Made by a program: the position numbers and the translations under genes
Origin: Candidatus Parcubacteria bacterium
GTDB lineage: Bacteria > Patescibacteriota > Minisyncoccia > Phycocordibacterales > UBA2100
DNA: 54,443 nucleotides
Assembly (NCBI GenBank): GCA_003599295.1
Contig: QZJK01000014.1
Span: forward strand, 1 to 54,443
Reading direction: 5' to 3'
The notes under the pieces: model-generated
Told to the model about the DNA's origin: nothing
Databases searched by the model: none
What the model saw: only the letters and a program-made list of their open reading frames with translations
Shown here: positions 46,157 through 54,262 of the stretch, one piece after another
Position numbering within the stretch: position 1 is the first letter of the stretch
Layout: every line of letters starts with the position of its first letter

Positions 46157-46243
46157 TGGTGCGCAGGGGGAGACTCGAACTCCCATGCCCTTGCGGGCGC
46201 TACCACCTCAAGGTAGTACGTCTACCAATTTCGCCACCTGCGC
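46157..46243 (-). tRNA. tRNA-Leu (GAG), CCA encoded
   Basis: GCGCAGG acceptor, anticodon stem-loop CTACC-TTGAGGT-GGTAG, long variable arm, T arm GGGAG-TTCGAGT-CTCCC, 3' ACCA. Confidence 0.92.
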
Positions 46244-46255
46244 AGCGAGTGTATG

Positions 46256-46699
46256 TTACTCCGCTTTTTCTTCTTTTCCAACGGCTACTGGCTCTGCCGG
46301 AGTGCTTTCTTCCACAGTATCGGAAACCGTTTCTTCGGGAACTGCGGCGCCCATCATGCGCGTGCGACGAAGCTGGCGCCGCGCTTCGCGCGCTACCTTC
46401 TCGCGGATGTAGTACAACTTCGCTCTGCGAACGCGGGTGCGCTTTGTGATCTCGATCTTATCTATCATCGGAGAGTAGAGCGGGAACACTTTCTCAACGC
46501 CCACGCCGCTTGATACGCGGCGCACAGTAAAAGTAGCTCCTGCTTCAACGCCGTGCTTCCGCGCGAGGACGAGCCCCTCGAATGCCTGAAGGCGAGTCTT
46601 CCCTTTTTCCTCGATTTTCTGGTACACACGAACGGTGTCCCCGGGACGAAGGTCCAGGTTCTTTCGTGCATTCACGTCTACCAGCGAATGTACTGCCAT
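46256..46699 (-). CDS. rplS: Ribosomal protein bL19 with C-terminal extension
   Basis: '[67 protein letters not shown]'. Confidence 0.95.
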   Translation of the reverse strand: MAVHSLVDVNARKNLDLRPGDTVRVYQKIEEKGKTRLQAFEGLVLARKHGVEAGATFTVRRVSSGVGVEKVFPLYSPMIDKIEITKRTRVRRAKLYYIREKVAREARRQLRRTRMMGAAVPEETVSDTVEESTPAEPVAVGKEEKAE

Positions 46700-46726
46700 A
46701 GTCGCGGCACTATACCATTCGGGACA

Positions 46727-46999
46727 CTAGAAAACAATATCGAACGATTGGTACTGGTTTTTCGGCTCATGCCATTCGATGTCGACCTTGGTCACGTGTG
46801 CAAGAAAAGGGCCTTTGTGTAAGTGTGCAGCAAGCTTTTCTAAACTGTCTTTATGCCCCTGCGCCACGACTTCAACCGTAAAATCGGGCATGTTCCGGAC
46901 GTATCCAACGAGCGCGAGCGAGCGAGCTTTGCGCTGCACGAAATCACGGTACATGACCATCTGCACCCTGCCATGAACCCGGCACAAAATCTCTTCCAT
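46727..46999 (-). CDS. acyP: Acylphosphatase
   Basis: 'MEEILCRVHGRVQMVMYRDFVQRKARSLALVGYVRNMPDFTVEVVAQG'. Confidence 0.88.
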   Translation of the reverse strand: MEEILCRVHGRVQMVMYRDFVQRKARSLALVGYVRNMPDFTVEVVAQGHKDSLEKLAAHLHKGPFLAHVTKVDIEWHEPKNQYQSFDIVF

Positions 47000-47000
47000 G

Positions 47001-47073
47001 TGCACCCTGTAGGACTCGAACCTACGACCTTCCCCGTGTAAAGGGGTTGCTCTACCAACTGAGCTAAGGGTGC
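47001..47073 (-). tRNA. tRNA-Val (TAC), CCA not encoded
   Basis: GCACCCT/AGGGTGC acceptor; anticodon loop TTTACAC; T arm GTAGG-TTCGAGT-CCTAC. Confidence 0.95.
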
Positions 47074-47076
47074 ATG

Positions 47077-47148
47077 TGCCCCCACTAGGAGTCGAACCCA
47101 GATCATCGCCTTAGAAGAGCGCAGCTCTATCCATTGAGCTATGGGGGC
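47077..47148 (-). tRNA. tRNA-Arg (TCT), CCA not encoded
   Basis: GCCCCCA/TGGGGGC acceptor; anticodon loop CTTCTAA. Confidence 0.95.
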
Positions 47149-47193
47149 AATACTGAATCCTAACCGGCAGAGTACTGCGGGGTCAATGAAAAA

Positions 47194-47523
47194 CTATCGG
47201 AATGGATCTGCCACGACCGGCGGATTGTCTGTAAGGAATTCGTATCGCTTGCTCCGCTCCGAGAAACCGCTCACGGTGCCCTGAAGCGCCGCGCGGTCGA
47301 GAGGAGAACGTGCGGCAGCTTGCTCAAGCTGTGCGGCCTCGGGGGAGCCGGTTATCGCGATGAGCTGCCAAAATCCGTACCACACAAAGACGGTAACGAC
47401 GAGAGCCGTCGCAAAGAGAAGAATGTGCCAATACGCGTTTGCAAGCACATGCACACATTCAGGCTCATGCCGGTTCTGGTACGCATGCCGCAATTTCTTC
47501 CAGGAGTGGTTTAAAGGATTCAT
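47194..47523 (-). CDS. Single-TM protein downstream of pilO (PilP-like position)
   Basis: ORF of 109 aa, ATG overlaps the stop of the pilO-like gene. Confidence 0.55.
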   Translation of the reverse strand: MNPLNHSWKKLRHAYQNRHEPECVHVLANAYWHILLFATALVVTVFVWYGFWQLIAITGSPEAAQLEQAAARSPLDRAALQGTVSGFSERSKRYEFLTDNPPVVADPFR

Positions 47524-48080
47524 GATGAGATGTCAGCAGTCGTAAGGACGCGAATACGCGCAACAAAACGCCACCCGCTGGCGCTTCCGCCTGCTTCAGG
47601 CGGAATGCGCTCGAACTGCATTTGATATATTTCCGAGGGAAACGGGAGCACCTGAAGGAGGGCTGCGGCGTGAACGAGTCTCCCGAACGCTCCTTGTGCT
47701 TCGACGACGGCATTCACGGGACGGATGGTCGGAACATCGGGAGAGGCAGCTGATATCGGATCTCCGGCTGCGACCTGGAGGATTTCAAGCCGCACACCTG
47801 CATCCTCTCCCACCATTTCGATGACTTCGACGATAGAAAGAAGGTCTGTGCGTGCGATCCTGTCGAGCGCGTCTCGCTCCTCGCGCGTCTCGCGCGCGAT
47901 CGCGTGCATGCGCAGATCTGATTCGAATCTCGCCGCTTCCTCCGCAAGAGCCGTTTGTCTCGAGACGCGCGCCGCCTCGGCGCCGGAAACCGACCACGCA
48001 AAATAGCCGACTGTCCCCCACGCAATGAGCGCAAAGGCCAGGATGAGCCAGGGAACGTATGCTGCTTGGAGATTGTGCAT
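47520..48080 (-). CDS. pilO: PilO-like type IV pilus assembly protein
   Basis: N-terminal TM, coiled coil, position after pilM-pilN. Start set at MHNLQAAYVPW. Confidence 0.65.
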   Translation of the reverse strand: MHNLQAAYVPWLILAFALIAWGTVGYFAWSVSGAEAARVSRQTALAEEAARFESDLRMHAIARETREERDALDRIARTDLLSIVEVIEMVGEDAGVRLEILQVAAGDPISAASPDVPTIRPVNAVVEAQGAFGRLVHAAALLQVLPFPSEIYQMQFERIPPEAGGSASGWRFVARIRVLTTADISS

Positions 48081-48087
48081 AGAAGGA

Positions 48088-48618
48088 TTAAAAAGCGCCT
48101 GTAAGGGTGATGGAAAAACGACCCCCTTCCGTTCCTGCGAATGCTCCGGCAGGGACCGAGACGTTCTCAAAGTGCGGATCGGCGGAAAGTGCTTCGCGAT
48201 AGGCGCTGATGCTTGCACGATTTGCCGCCGTGCCGTTTATGACTATCGAACTTCCATCTTCGGTCGTGTATCGGATGTCGTCTACGGAGGCACCCGCCGG
48301 CCGCGCTCGGAGCGCCGCAAGTATTGCCTCGAGCGCCGGTGCCGTTGAAGACGACATCGGTGAGAACTGCGCTACGAGCGCCTGCGCGCGCAATATGTCG
48401 CCTCGGTCCTTCTCGTTTTCGGGATCGGCCGGCAGCGTGATATCGGTCGCTTCGGAAAGCGCTGCTTGCTGTGCGCGTATCGTGAGCACGCTCGGAAGAA
48501 GGGAGAGGAGCGCGAGGAGCGCTCCAGAGAGAAGCACAAGTGAGCCAACAAAGATGAAGCGGCCTCGATGGAATCTCCATACTTCTTTCCGGGCTCCTGC
48601 TGGTAGAACATTCGACAT
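48088..48618 (-). CDS. pilN: PilN-like type IV pilus assembly protein
   Basis: Cytosolic N-terminus, one TM helix, follows pilM. Confidence 0.7.
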   Translation of the reverse strand: MSNVLPAGARKEVWRFHRGRFIFVGSLVLLSGALLALLSLLPSVLTIRAQQAALSEATDITLPADPENEKDRGDILRAQALVAQFSPMSSSTAPALEAILAALRARPAGASVDDIRYTTEDGSSIVINGTAANRASISAYREALSADPHFENVSVPAGAFAGTEGGRFSITLTGAF

Positions 48619-48633
48619 ACTGAAGAACGCGCG

Positions 48634-49776
48634 TTAGACGCCGCGGAGCGCGAGACCAACTGCGGTCGCATATTGCATGGAAGTCGGACGGTCTATCGGC
48701 GGGATATATTCATTGAACGAGCACACGCGCCCCCAGACATTTGGATGCAGCGCGGGTGCCTGCACTCGCGTCGCGATGTAATCTGTTAGCCCTTTCAAGT
48801 TCGCGCTTCCTCCGACAAGAAGTACGCGCGCGACCGGCGTTAAGCGTTCGCCCTGTTCATTTCGACGCGTATCCCAAAAATGAAAATGTTTGACGACTTC
48901 GTCCGCAAGCGCGGACGCTGTTCCGAGCAGTATTTCGGCGCCCGGAGATTTCTCGCCATCGCCTGAAACCATGAGAAGCCCTTCTTCGTTCTTGAACTTC
49001 TCTGCGGCTTCGACGGAAAGCGAGAGTTTTTTAACAAGTGCGTTCGTCATGTTGAGACCACCGACTCCGACCGTTGAAGTGAAAATTGGTATGCCCCGTT
49101 TGACGACCGAGAAACCGGTCCGCGTTCGCCCGAAATCAACGATGAGAGTCGTCGAATCCTCTTCTTCGGATGCAACCGTTACGGCTCGTGCGATAGAGCG
49201 AGCCTCCACCTCGAGGGAAAGGAGCTGTATGCCCGCTTCGTGGAACGCCTCTGTGTAGCTTTCCGCAAGTTCGCGAGGAAATACGGAGACCCCTATCTCA
49301 TCCCCCGCGCCACCCCCCCGTTTTGTGATGACGTCGTAATCAAACACGGCTCCCGCCGGAGGAATAGGAACTCTGCCCTCCAATTCAAACTCGATCATGC
49401 TGAGAACGTTCTTGCGGTCCGAGCTTTCCGGCACATGCATGCCGAATACGTACGCGGCCTCTTCCGGGAGTGCCGCGTGTGCACACGAAACACCGAGTTT
49501 TTTCTTTATTTCTCGGAGAACCGCTGCGAGAACAGGAACGTCTTGGACCACGCCATCGACAACGGCCCCTCCCGGGAGGAGCTCTTCACCGAACGAGAGT
49601 ATCTTTTCTCGTTCGGTTGCTCCTCCAAGTACGAGCCATTTTACCGATGCGTCAGAAATATCCACGCCCGCTGAACGCGGGTAGAGAGAGAGCGGCGCCG
49701 GAAACCAGTGCGCAAGAAGGCTCGGACGCGAATGAACGCGCTTCACGCCTCCGGAGTGCGGATTCGGCGTTTGCAT
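48634..49776 (-). CDS. pilM: Type IV pilus assembly ATPase-like protein PilM
   Basis: 'SAGVDISDASVKWLVL', 'TTLIVDFGRTRTGFSVVKRGIPIFTSTVGVGG', 'VARVLLVGGSANLKGL'. Confidence 0.9.
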   Translation of the reverse strand: MQTPNPHSGGVKRVHSRPSLLAHWFPAPLSLYPRSAGVDISDASVKWLVLGGATEREKILSFGEELLPGGAVVDGVVQDVPVLAAVLREIKKKLGVSCAHAALPEEAAYVFGMHVPESSDRKNVLSMIEFELEGRVPIPPAGAVFDYDVITKRGGGAGDEIGVSVFPRELAESYTEAFHEAGIQLLSLEVEARSIARAVTVASEEEDSTTLIVDFGRTRTGFSVVKRGIPIFTSTVGVGGLNMTNALVKKLSLSVEAAEKFKNEEGLLMVSGDGEKSPGAEILLGTASALADEVVKHFHFWDTRRNEQGERLTPVARVLLVGGSANLKGLTDYIATRVQAPALHPNVWGRVCSFNEYIPPIDRPTSMQYATAVGLALRGV

Positions 49777-49818
49777 CTTCGCTATTATAGCAACGTTTTA
49801 AGCGGGAATGATGCAATT

Positions 49819-50151
49819 TCAACGCAGCTGCGTGCCGCTTGGTACATTTCTCTCGGGAGACAGCAAGGCTACGCCGGATTCATCGCTCGCGGCCATGAGC
49901 ATGCCCTGACTTTCGACTCCGCGAAGCATTCGCGGGATAAGATTCACGATGTACGGAAACTGCCGGCCTATGAGCTCCTCGGGCGTCTTCCATTCTGCGA
50001 TACCGGACACGATCGTTCTGGTACCCAACTCGCCGAATTCAACCGTACACTTGATGAGTTTGTCGGTGTCCGGGACAGGCTCCGCGGCGATCACGGTCCC
50101 GATGCGTATGTCGAGCTTCGCGAAGTCCTCGTATGAGATTTCCGGCTTCAT
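49819..50151 (-). CDS. Stand-alone tRNA-binding domain protein (Trbp111/MetRS C-terminal-like)
   Basis: 'FAKLDIRIGTVIAAEPVPDTDKLIKCTVEFG', 'PRMLRGVESQGMLMAAS'. Confidence 0.9.
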   Translation of the reverse strand: MKPEISYEDFAKLDIRIGTVIAAEPVPDTDKLIKCTVEFGELGTRTIVSGIAEWKTPEELIGRQFPYIVNLIPRMLRGVESQGMLMAASDESGVALLSPERNVPSGTQLR

Positions 50152-50163
50152 GATTCCTAGATT

Positions 50164-50562
50164 CTAGTCTGAACGCTCGCCGGCATGCGTGTCGAGATAC
50201 CGTTGGAGAATGATGGCTGCCGCAGAAGCATCATCGTGCTCGCGACCCTTGGGAGCGAACCGTGATGCCTCGATGGAACTCCACGCTTCCCATACTGTCC
50301 GGACCGGAACTGAAAGCGTCGACGCAAGCGCATCCGAGAACTCCTGTGCCTCTTTGGTCACAGGATTCGGTTCTCCTGAAAGCGCACGAGTGTCGCCAAT
50401 GACGATAACTTCTATGCCCTTTTCTCGCCCTATTTCCTCAATATTCTTGAGAAGGGTGCGGTCATTCTGCAAGACAATATGCGGAAAGGCGAATTTCCCC
50501 TCGTCGTCGGAGAGGGCAAGGCCGACCCGTTTCGCACCATAGTCGAGACCTAGGAATTTCAT
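50164..50562 (-). CDS. ruvX: Holliday junction resolvase-like RuvX/YqgF
   Basis: '[27 protein letters not shown]', '[15 protein letters not shown]'. Confidence 0.92.
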   Translation of the reverse strand: MKFLGLDYGAKRVGLALSDDEGKFAFPHIVLQNDRTLLKNIEEIGREKGIEVIVIGDTRALSGEPNPVTKEAQEFSDALASTLSVPVRTVWEAWSSIEASRFAPKGREHDDASAAAIILQRYLDTHAGERSD

Positions 50563-50993
50563 TCCGACAGTGTATCACTTTGCTTTCTTTTTAGCGTCGA
50601 AGTCTTGAATTCTTCCGGCTTGTGTGCGCGCATGCGAAGAACTCGTGTTGTTAGTCCAGCTTTTTTTAGCTCTTCTTCGAGGTGTTCGACGTATTCCCCT
50701 TCTTGGTCATAACCGAGCGCGATGATGTCAGGTCTATTCGCTTTAATGTGCTCGATATAGCCAACCGTGTCACCAAGTACGGCAGTATCGACGAGCGGAT
50801 GTGCGGCGACCACTCTGAGTCTTTCTTTTTCTCCACGTTCGGGGCGACCGCCTTTCACGCGCGCGGCTGCGTCGTCGCGCGCGACTGACACTATCAAGTA
50901 CGGCTCTTCGGCAACTGCACGCGCCTGGCGGAAAAAATCTTCATGACCCTCATGAAGCATGTCGAATGTCCCGAACACCATCACGCGCGTCAT
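50559..50993 (-). CDS. Cytidylyltransferase-family protein, archaeal RibL (FAD synthase)-like
   Basis: '[22 protein letters not shown]', '[30 protein letters not shown]'. Confidence 0.8.
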   Translation of the reverse strand: MTRVMVFGTFDMLHEGHEDFFRQARAVAEEPYLIVSVARDDAAARVKGGRPERGEKERLRVVAAHPLVDTAVLGDTVGYIEHIKANRPDIIALGYDQEGEYVEHLEEELKKAGLTTRVLRMRAHKPEEFKTSTLKRKQSDTLSE

Positions 50994-51355
50994 GGTTGCG
51001 TTCTTTGCTTGAAATAATCGCGCACGCGACTCACGTCTTCCGCTATTGCCATACGAAGTTTCTCGTCGTTGTCGAACCGCGCGCTATCGCGGATCTTTTC
51101 GTACAATTCAATGACCACTTTTTTCCCGTACAGTTCCTGCATGGGAAAATCAAGCAGGTGCGCTTCGAGAACCCCCCGCTCGGGATCGGCGAATGCCGCC
51201 GCTATATGCTTCGCGTTCCCCACGCTCACACGCGCCGCATACACTCCCCGTGCCTCCGACGGCTTGAACGGAATATTGATGGTGGGAAATCCGAGCGCCG
51301 CTGCTCGTTTCGTCCCTCGTTGAACGACTCCTTCGACTTCTTTGAACGTCTGCAT
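50990..51355 (-). CDS. Stand-alone riboflavin kinase domain
   Basis: '[37 protein letters not shown]', '[24 protein letters not shown]'. Confidence 0.88.
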   Translation of the reverse strand: MQTFKEVEGVVQRGTKRAAALGFPTINIPFKPSEARGVYAARVSVGNAKHIAAAFADPERGVLEAHLLDFPMQELYGKKVVIELYEKIRDSARFDNDEKLRMAIAEDVSRVRDYFKQRTQP

Positions 51356-51358
51356 GTG

Positions 51359-51443
51359 CGGAGGGGGTGAGATTCGAACTCACGGTGGGTTGCCCCACGC
51401 CGCATTTCAAGTGCGGTGCATTAGACCTCTCTGCCACCCCTCC
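51359..51443 (-). tRNA. tRNA-Ser (TGA), CCA not encoded
   Basis: GGAGGGG/CCCCTCC acceptor; anticodon loop CTTGAAA; long variable arm; T arm GTGAG-TTCGAAT-CTCAC. Confidence 0.95.
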
Positions 51444-51529
51444 TGCTATTCACCGTAGTTGTATCACGCCGCAAAAGATGTGCACAGAAGCCCGTTGGCG
51501 GACGGGCATATCGGCTACAATGAATGTAT

Positions 51530-51940
51530 ATGAAAACCCGCGGCTTTACGCTCATTGAGTTACTCGTGGTCATCGCCATTATCGGTCTTCTCGCATCCAT
51601 AGTCATAGCATCGCTCTCGTCGGCACAAACAAAGGCCCGTGATGCGCGTCGGACCGCCGACATGGACACGATGCGAAAAGCCCTTGCTCTTTACGCAAGT
51701 AACGGCGGCACCTATCCGGTTGATGCTGTTGGAGGACCGCTGACTTCGTCTTCTGGCCCGGGGGCGGCGCTGATAGCAGATAATGCTATCGCGGCCATTC
51801 CTGAAGATCCTCTCGACCCGACATATCAGTATGAATATGTCTCGGACGCGAACGGCACTACCTATATCTTGAGCTTCTGTCTTGAGACGAACACGATACG
51901 CGGATACAGTCAGGGTTGCGGGAATGAGATCACTCCTTAA
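51530..51940 (+). CDS. Type IV pilin / GspG-like prepilin
   Basis: 'MKTRGFTLIELLVVIAIIGLLASIVIASLSSAQTKARDARR'. Confidence 0.95.
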   Translation: MKTRGFTLIELLVVIAIIGLLASIVIASLSSAQTKARDARRTADMDTMRKALALYASNGGTYPVDAVGGPLTSSSGPGAALIADNAIAAIPEDPLDPTYQYEYVSDANGTTYILSFCLETNTIRGYSQGCGNEITP

Positions 51941-52023
51941 ACGTCCTCACCGAGGGCGGCTCGGCGCACACTTTCATGTGCGAGTGCTATGATATGAACG
52001 TGCGAATCCGCGTTTGATCTTGT

Positions 52024-52494
52024 ATGCCTCAACAATCTGCACCAATTCGCTGGCAAGCGTATGAACACGAGCACATTGAGCGAGGGCGTGACTGGTACTG
52101 GGCGCTCGGCATCATTGCGGTATGCGCGGCTTTGATAAGCGTTCTCTTTGGGAACAGCCTCTTTGGCATCCTCATTCTTGTGGCTGCTGCGACGCTGGGA
52201 CTTCTCGCAAAAACGACGCCTTTACTCGTTGAGTTCGAACTTACAGAACGCGGCATTCGAGTCGGGGATGCTCTGCATCGCTACGAAGAGGTCATTTCGT
52301 TCTGGGTGGAAGAGCACGACGTGAATCCTCCTATTCTTCTTATCGATACCGTAAAATGGCTCTCGCCGAACCTCGTCATACCGATAGAGGGAGTTGACCC
52401 GCGCGAGGTGCGGGCGTTTCTTTCGGAGCGCGCCGAAGAAATCCCGATGAAAGAATCGGTGGCGCATAAAATATTGGAGTTTTTCGGCCTCTAG
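52024..52494 (+). CDS. Two-TM conserved hypothetical protein
   Basis: 'MPQQSAPIRWQAYEHEHIERGRDWYWALGIIAVCAALISVLFGNSLFGILILVAA'. Confidence 0.7.
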   Translation: MPQQSAPIRWQAYEHEHIERGRDWYWALGIIAVCAALISVLFGNSLFGILILVAAATLGLLAKTTPLLVEFELTERGIRVGDALHRYEEVISFWVEEHDVNPPILLIDTVKWLSPNLVIPIEGVDPREVRAFLSERAEEIPMKESVAHKILEFFGL

Positions 52495-52495
52495 C

Positions 52496-54262
52496 CTATC
52501 GAAAGGCCACCGCATCTTCGCTGACAGAGATAGTAGAGGTCGCTTCGCGGACATTGCCGCCAAGCGTCGTACAGGTAAGAAGTATCTCGGTCATTTCCGT
52601 TATGGGAGACGTCTCGGCGACACCGTTAATGTTCGTACGCGCGGCATTCCGTTCCGTGAAGTCGAGCTGGTCTGGGCTTGAAACGGTGCACTTTTCCATT
52701 CCCGATGTGACCCACCCTATGGTCGCCTTATCGTTGAGAAGAACTGAATCCGGGTTCGCAACGAGTACGATGGCTGGTTTCGCGACCTGCACGGTGCATG
52801 ATGCGGACGATGAGAGTGATTGATTACTGCAGACGAGTCCGAACGCGACTGTATTCGTGCTGCCCGAAGGAGCGGAAACGGCCGTGCTTGTGGCTCCCGA
52901 AAGCGCGCCGCCGGTTGAGAAACCGCTCGCGGTGCTGACGCCCGCGGAGCATCCCCACGTGATAGCAATGGTCATCCCCGGGTCAGCGACTTGCGGTTGG
53001 CAGGAAAGTTCCGCTGTTGGAGCACCCGGCGTTTGAGCACATGCATTTCCAGAACAACCGTTTGGACATTGCTGCATAGGAACATCAACGCACTGCGAGT
53101 TGCGCGAGTAGAGCGTGTTGTTCGTGCACACAAGCTGGGGTGCGCACGTGCCCGGTGTTTGCGGGTTTTGATTTCCGGGAGGAGGAGCTCCGCCCTGCCC
53201 TTGCTGACCTCCCAAACCTTTCATGAGACCCTGCAAGAGCTGGCCGATGCCGCCTGCTCCGCCACCCAGACTTCCTGAACCACCAGGACCAAAACCACCT
53301 AGGTCAGAAAATATATCATCTCTAGTTCCGGGATCGGTTCCGGGCGGTACAGGGTTGGGACGCGGGATGGGCACAAGAGTCTTTTGCTCTGCCGCGAGAC
53401 GGTTCTTTTGTATATTTAACTCTCGAAGCTGTGTCTCTGCCCTTCTTAGTTGTTCTTCGGCTGTATCCACTGACTCGCTTGTGGCTCCCGCAGGATTACG
53501 AGCTAGAGCATCTATAGCGGCCTCATAATCCGTCTTTGCTTGTTGCACGATTGCATCTTGCTTGGTGATCTGTTCATCAAATGCGCCGAGAAGCGCCTGG
53601 CGCTGTGCGTCATTGAGTGCAAGATCGCTCGCAATCGCCTCGAGCATGCCTGGATCTTGTGACGCTGCGGCATCTCCTATAAGTCCTCGCATGGCGCGTA
53701 GACGCGTCTCATCACTAAGGAGTTGTTCCCCGGCTTTCGCATCTACCTCGAAACATCCTCCTCCATCCCCGCCTGCGCAGTAGTAGATAGAACACTTTTG
53801 GTTTTCGAGGCTCGCGATCGCAGGCTTTTTGTCAGTACATGTCGGTGGTGGTGGGAGAACGCAGCCGGCGGCGGAGGGCATTATCGACTCAGGGGTGACT
53901 GTGACGGTCCCCTTACTTTCATTAACAACGTAGCGAAATCCCGGGTTGCACGTCTGCTCAAGCTTTTGTATGTCCGCTATGGGGCCCGTCTGCCGACACG
54001 CATAATTTACCGGCACAGAAATCACCGTGCCGCCTTGACTGTAACATTGCGCTGTTCCCGGTGTTGGCTTGTCTGTGACATCCGTTGGTTTTTCCGTGGT
54101 TGCATCGGCTGTTGGAGCCGTCGCTGACGTTGCGGCTGTTTGAGAATTCCGAGAAGGCTTTGAAACCGAGGAAGCTACAACTGCGGCGGCGAGGATAAGA
54201 ATGACCGCGACTGCGATGAGTGCGAGTACGTGCGTTATCGCCTCGTGGCGAGACCCATTCAT
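52496..54262 (-). CDS. Membrane-anchored Cys-rich surface protein with coiled coil and Ig-like regions
   Basis: N-terminal TM, Thr-rich linker, coiled coil 'AEEQLRRAETQLRELNIQKNRLAAEQ', Gly-rich segment, C-terminal Ig-like domains. Confidence 0.7.
   Translation of the reverse strand: MNGSRHEAITHVLALIAVAVILILAAAVVASSVSKPSRNSQTAATSATAPTADATTEKPTDVTDKPTPGTAQCYSQGGTVISVPVNYACRQTGPIADIQKLEQTCNPGFRYVVNESKGTVTVTPESIMPSAAGCVLPPPPTCTDKKPAIASLENQKCSIYYCAGGDGGGCFEVDAKAGEQLLSDETRLRAMRGLIGDAAASQDPGMLEAIASDLALNDAQRQALLGAFDEQITKQDAIVQQAKTDYEAAIDALARNPAGATSESVDTAEEQLRRAETQLRELNIQKNRLAAEQKTLVPIPRPNPVPPGTDPGTRDDIFSDLGGFGPGGSGSLGGGAGGIGQLLQGLMKGLGGQQGQGGAPPPGNQNPQTPGTCAPQLVCTNNTLYSRNSQCVDVPMQQCPNGCSGNACAQTPGAPTAELSCQPQVADPGMTIAITWGCSAGVSTASGFSTGGALSGATSTAVSAPSGSTNTVAFGLVCSNQSLSSSASCTVQVAKPAIVLVANPDSVLLNDKATIGWVTSGMEKCTVSSPDQLDFTERNAARTNINGVAETSPITEMTEILLTCTTLGGNVREATSTISVSEDAVAFR

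Larger units (their letters stand above)
45970..46177. repeat. 19-bp direct repeat of tRNA-Leu 3' end flanking a ~190-bp segment
   Basis: GTGCGCAGGGGGAGACTCG at 45970-45988 and 46159-46177. Confidence 0.85.

Noticed and set aside
45936-46449. Plus-strand ORFs 'CAGGDSNSHALAGATTSR' / 'VRRGRLELPCPCGRYH' around tRNA-Leu
   Set aside because: Translations of antisense tRNA sequence, a well-known false-positive type.
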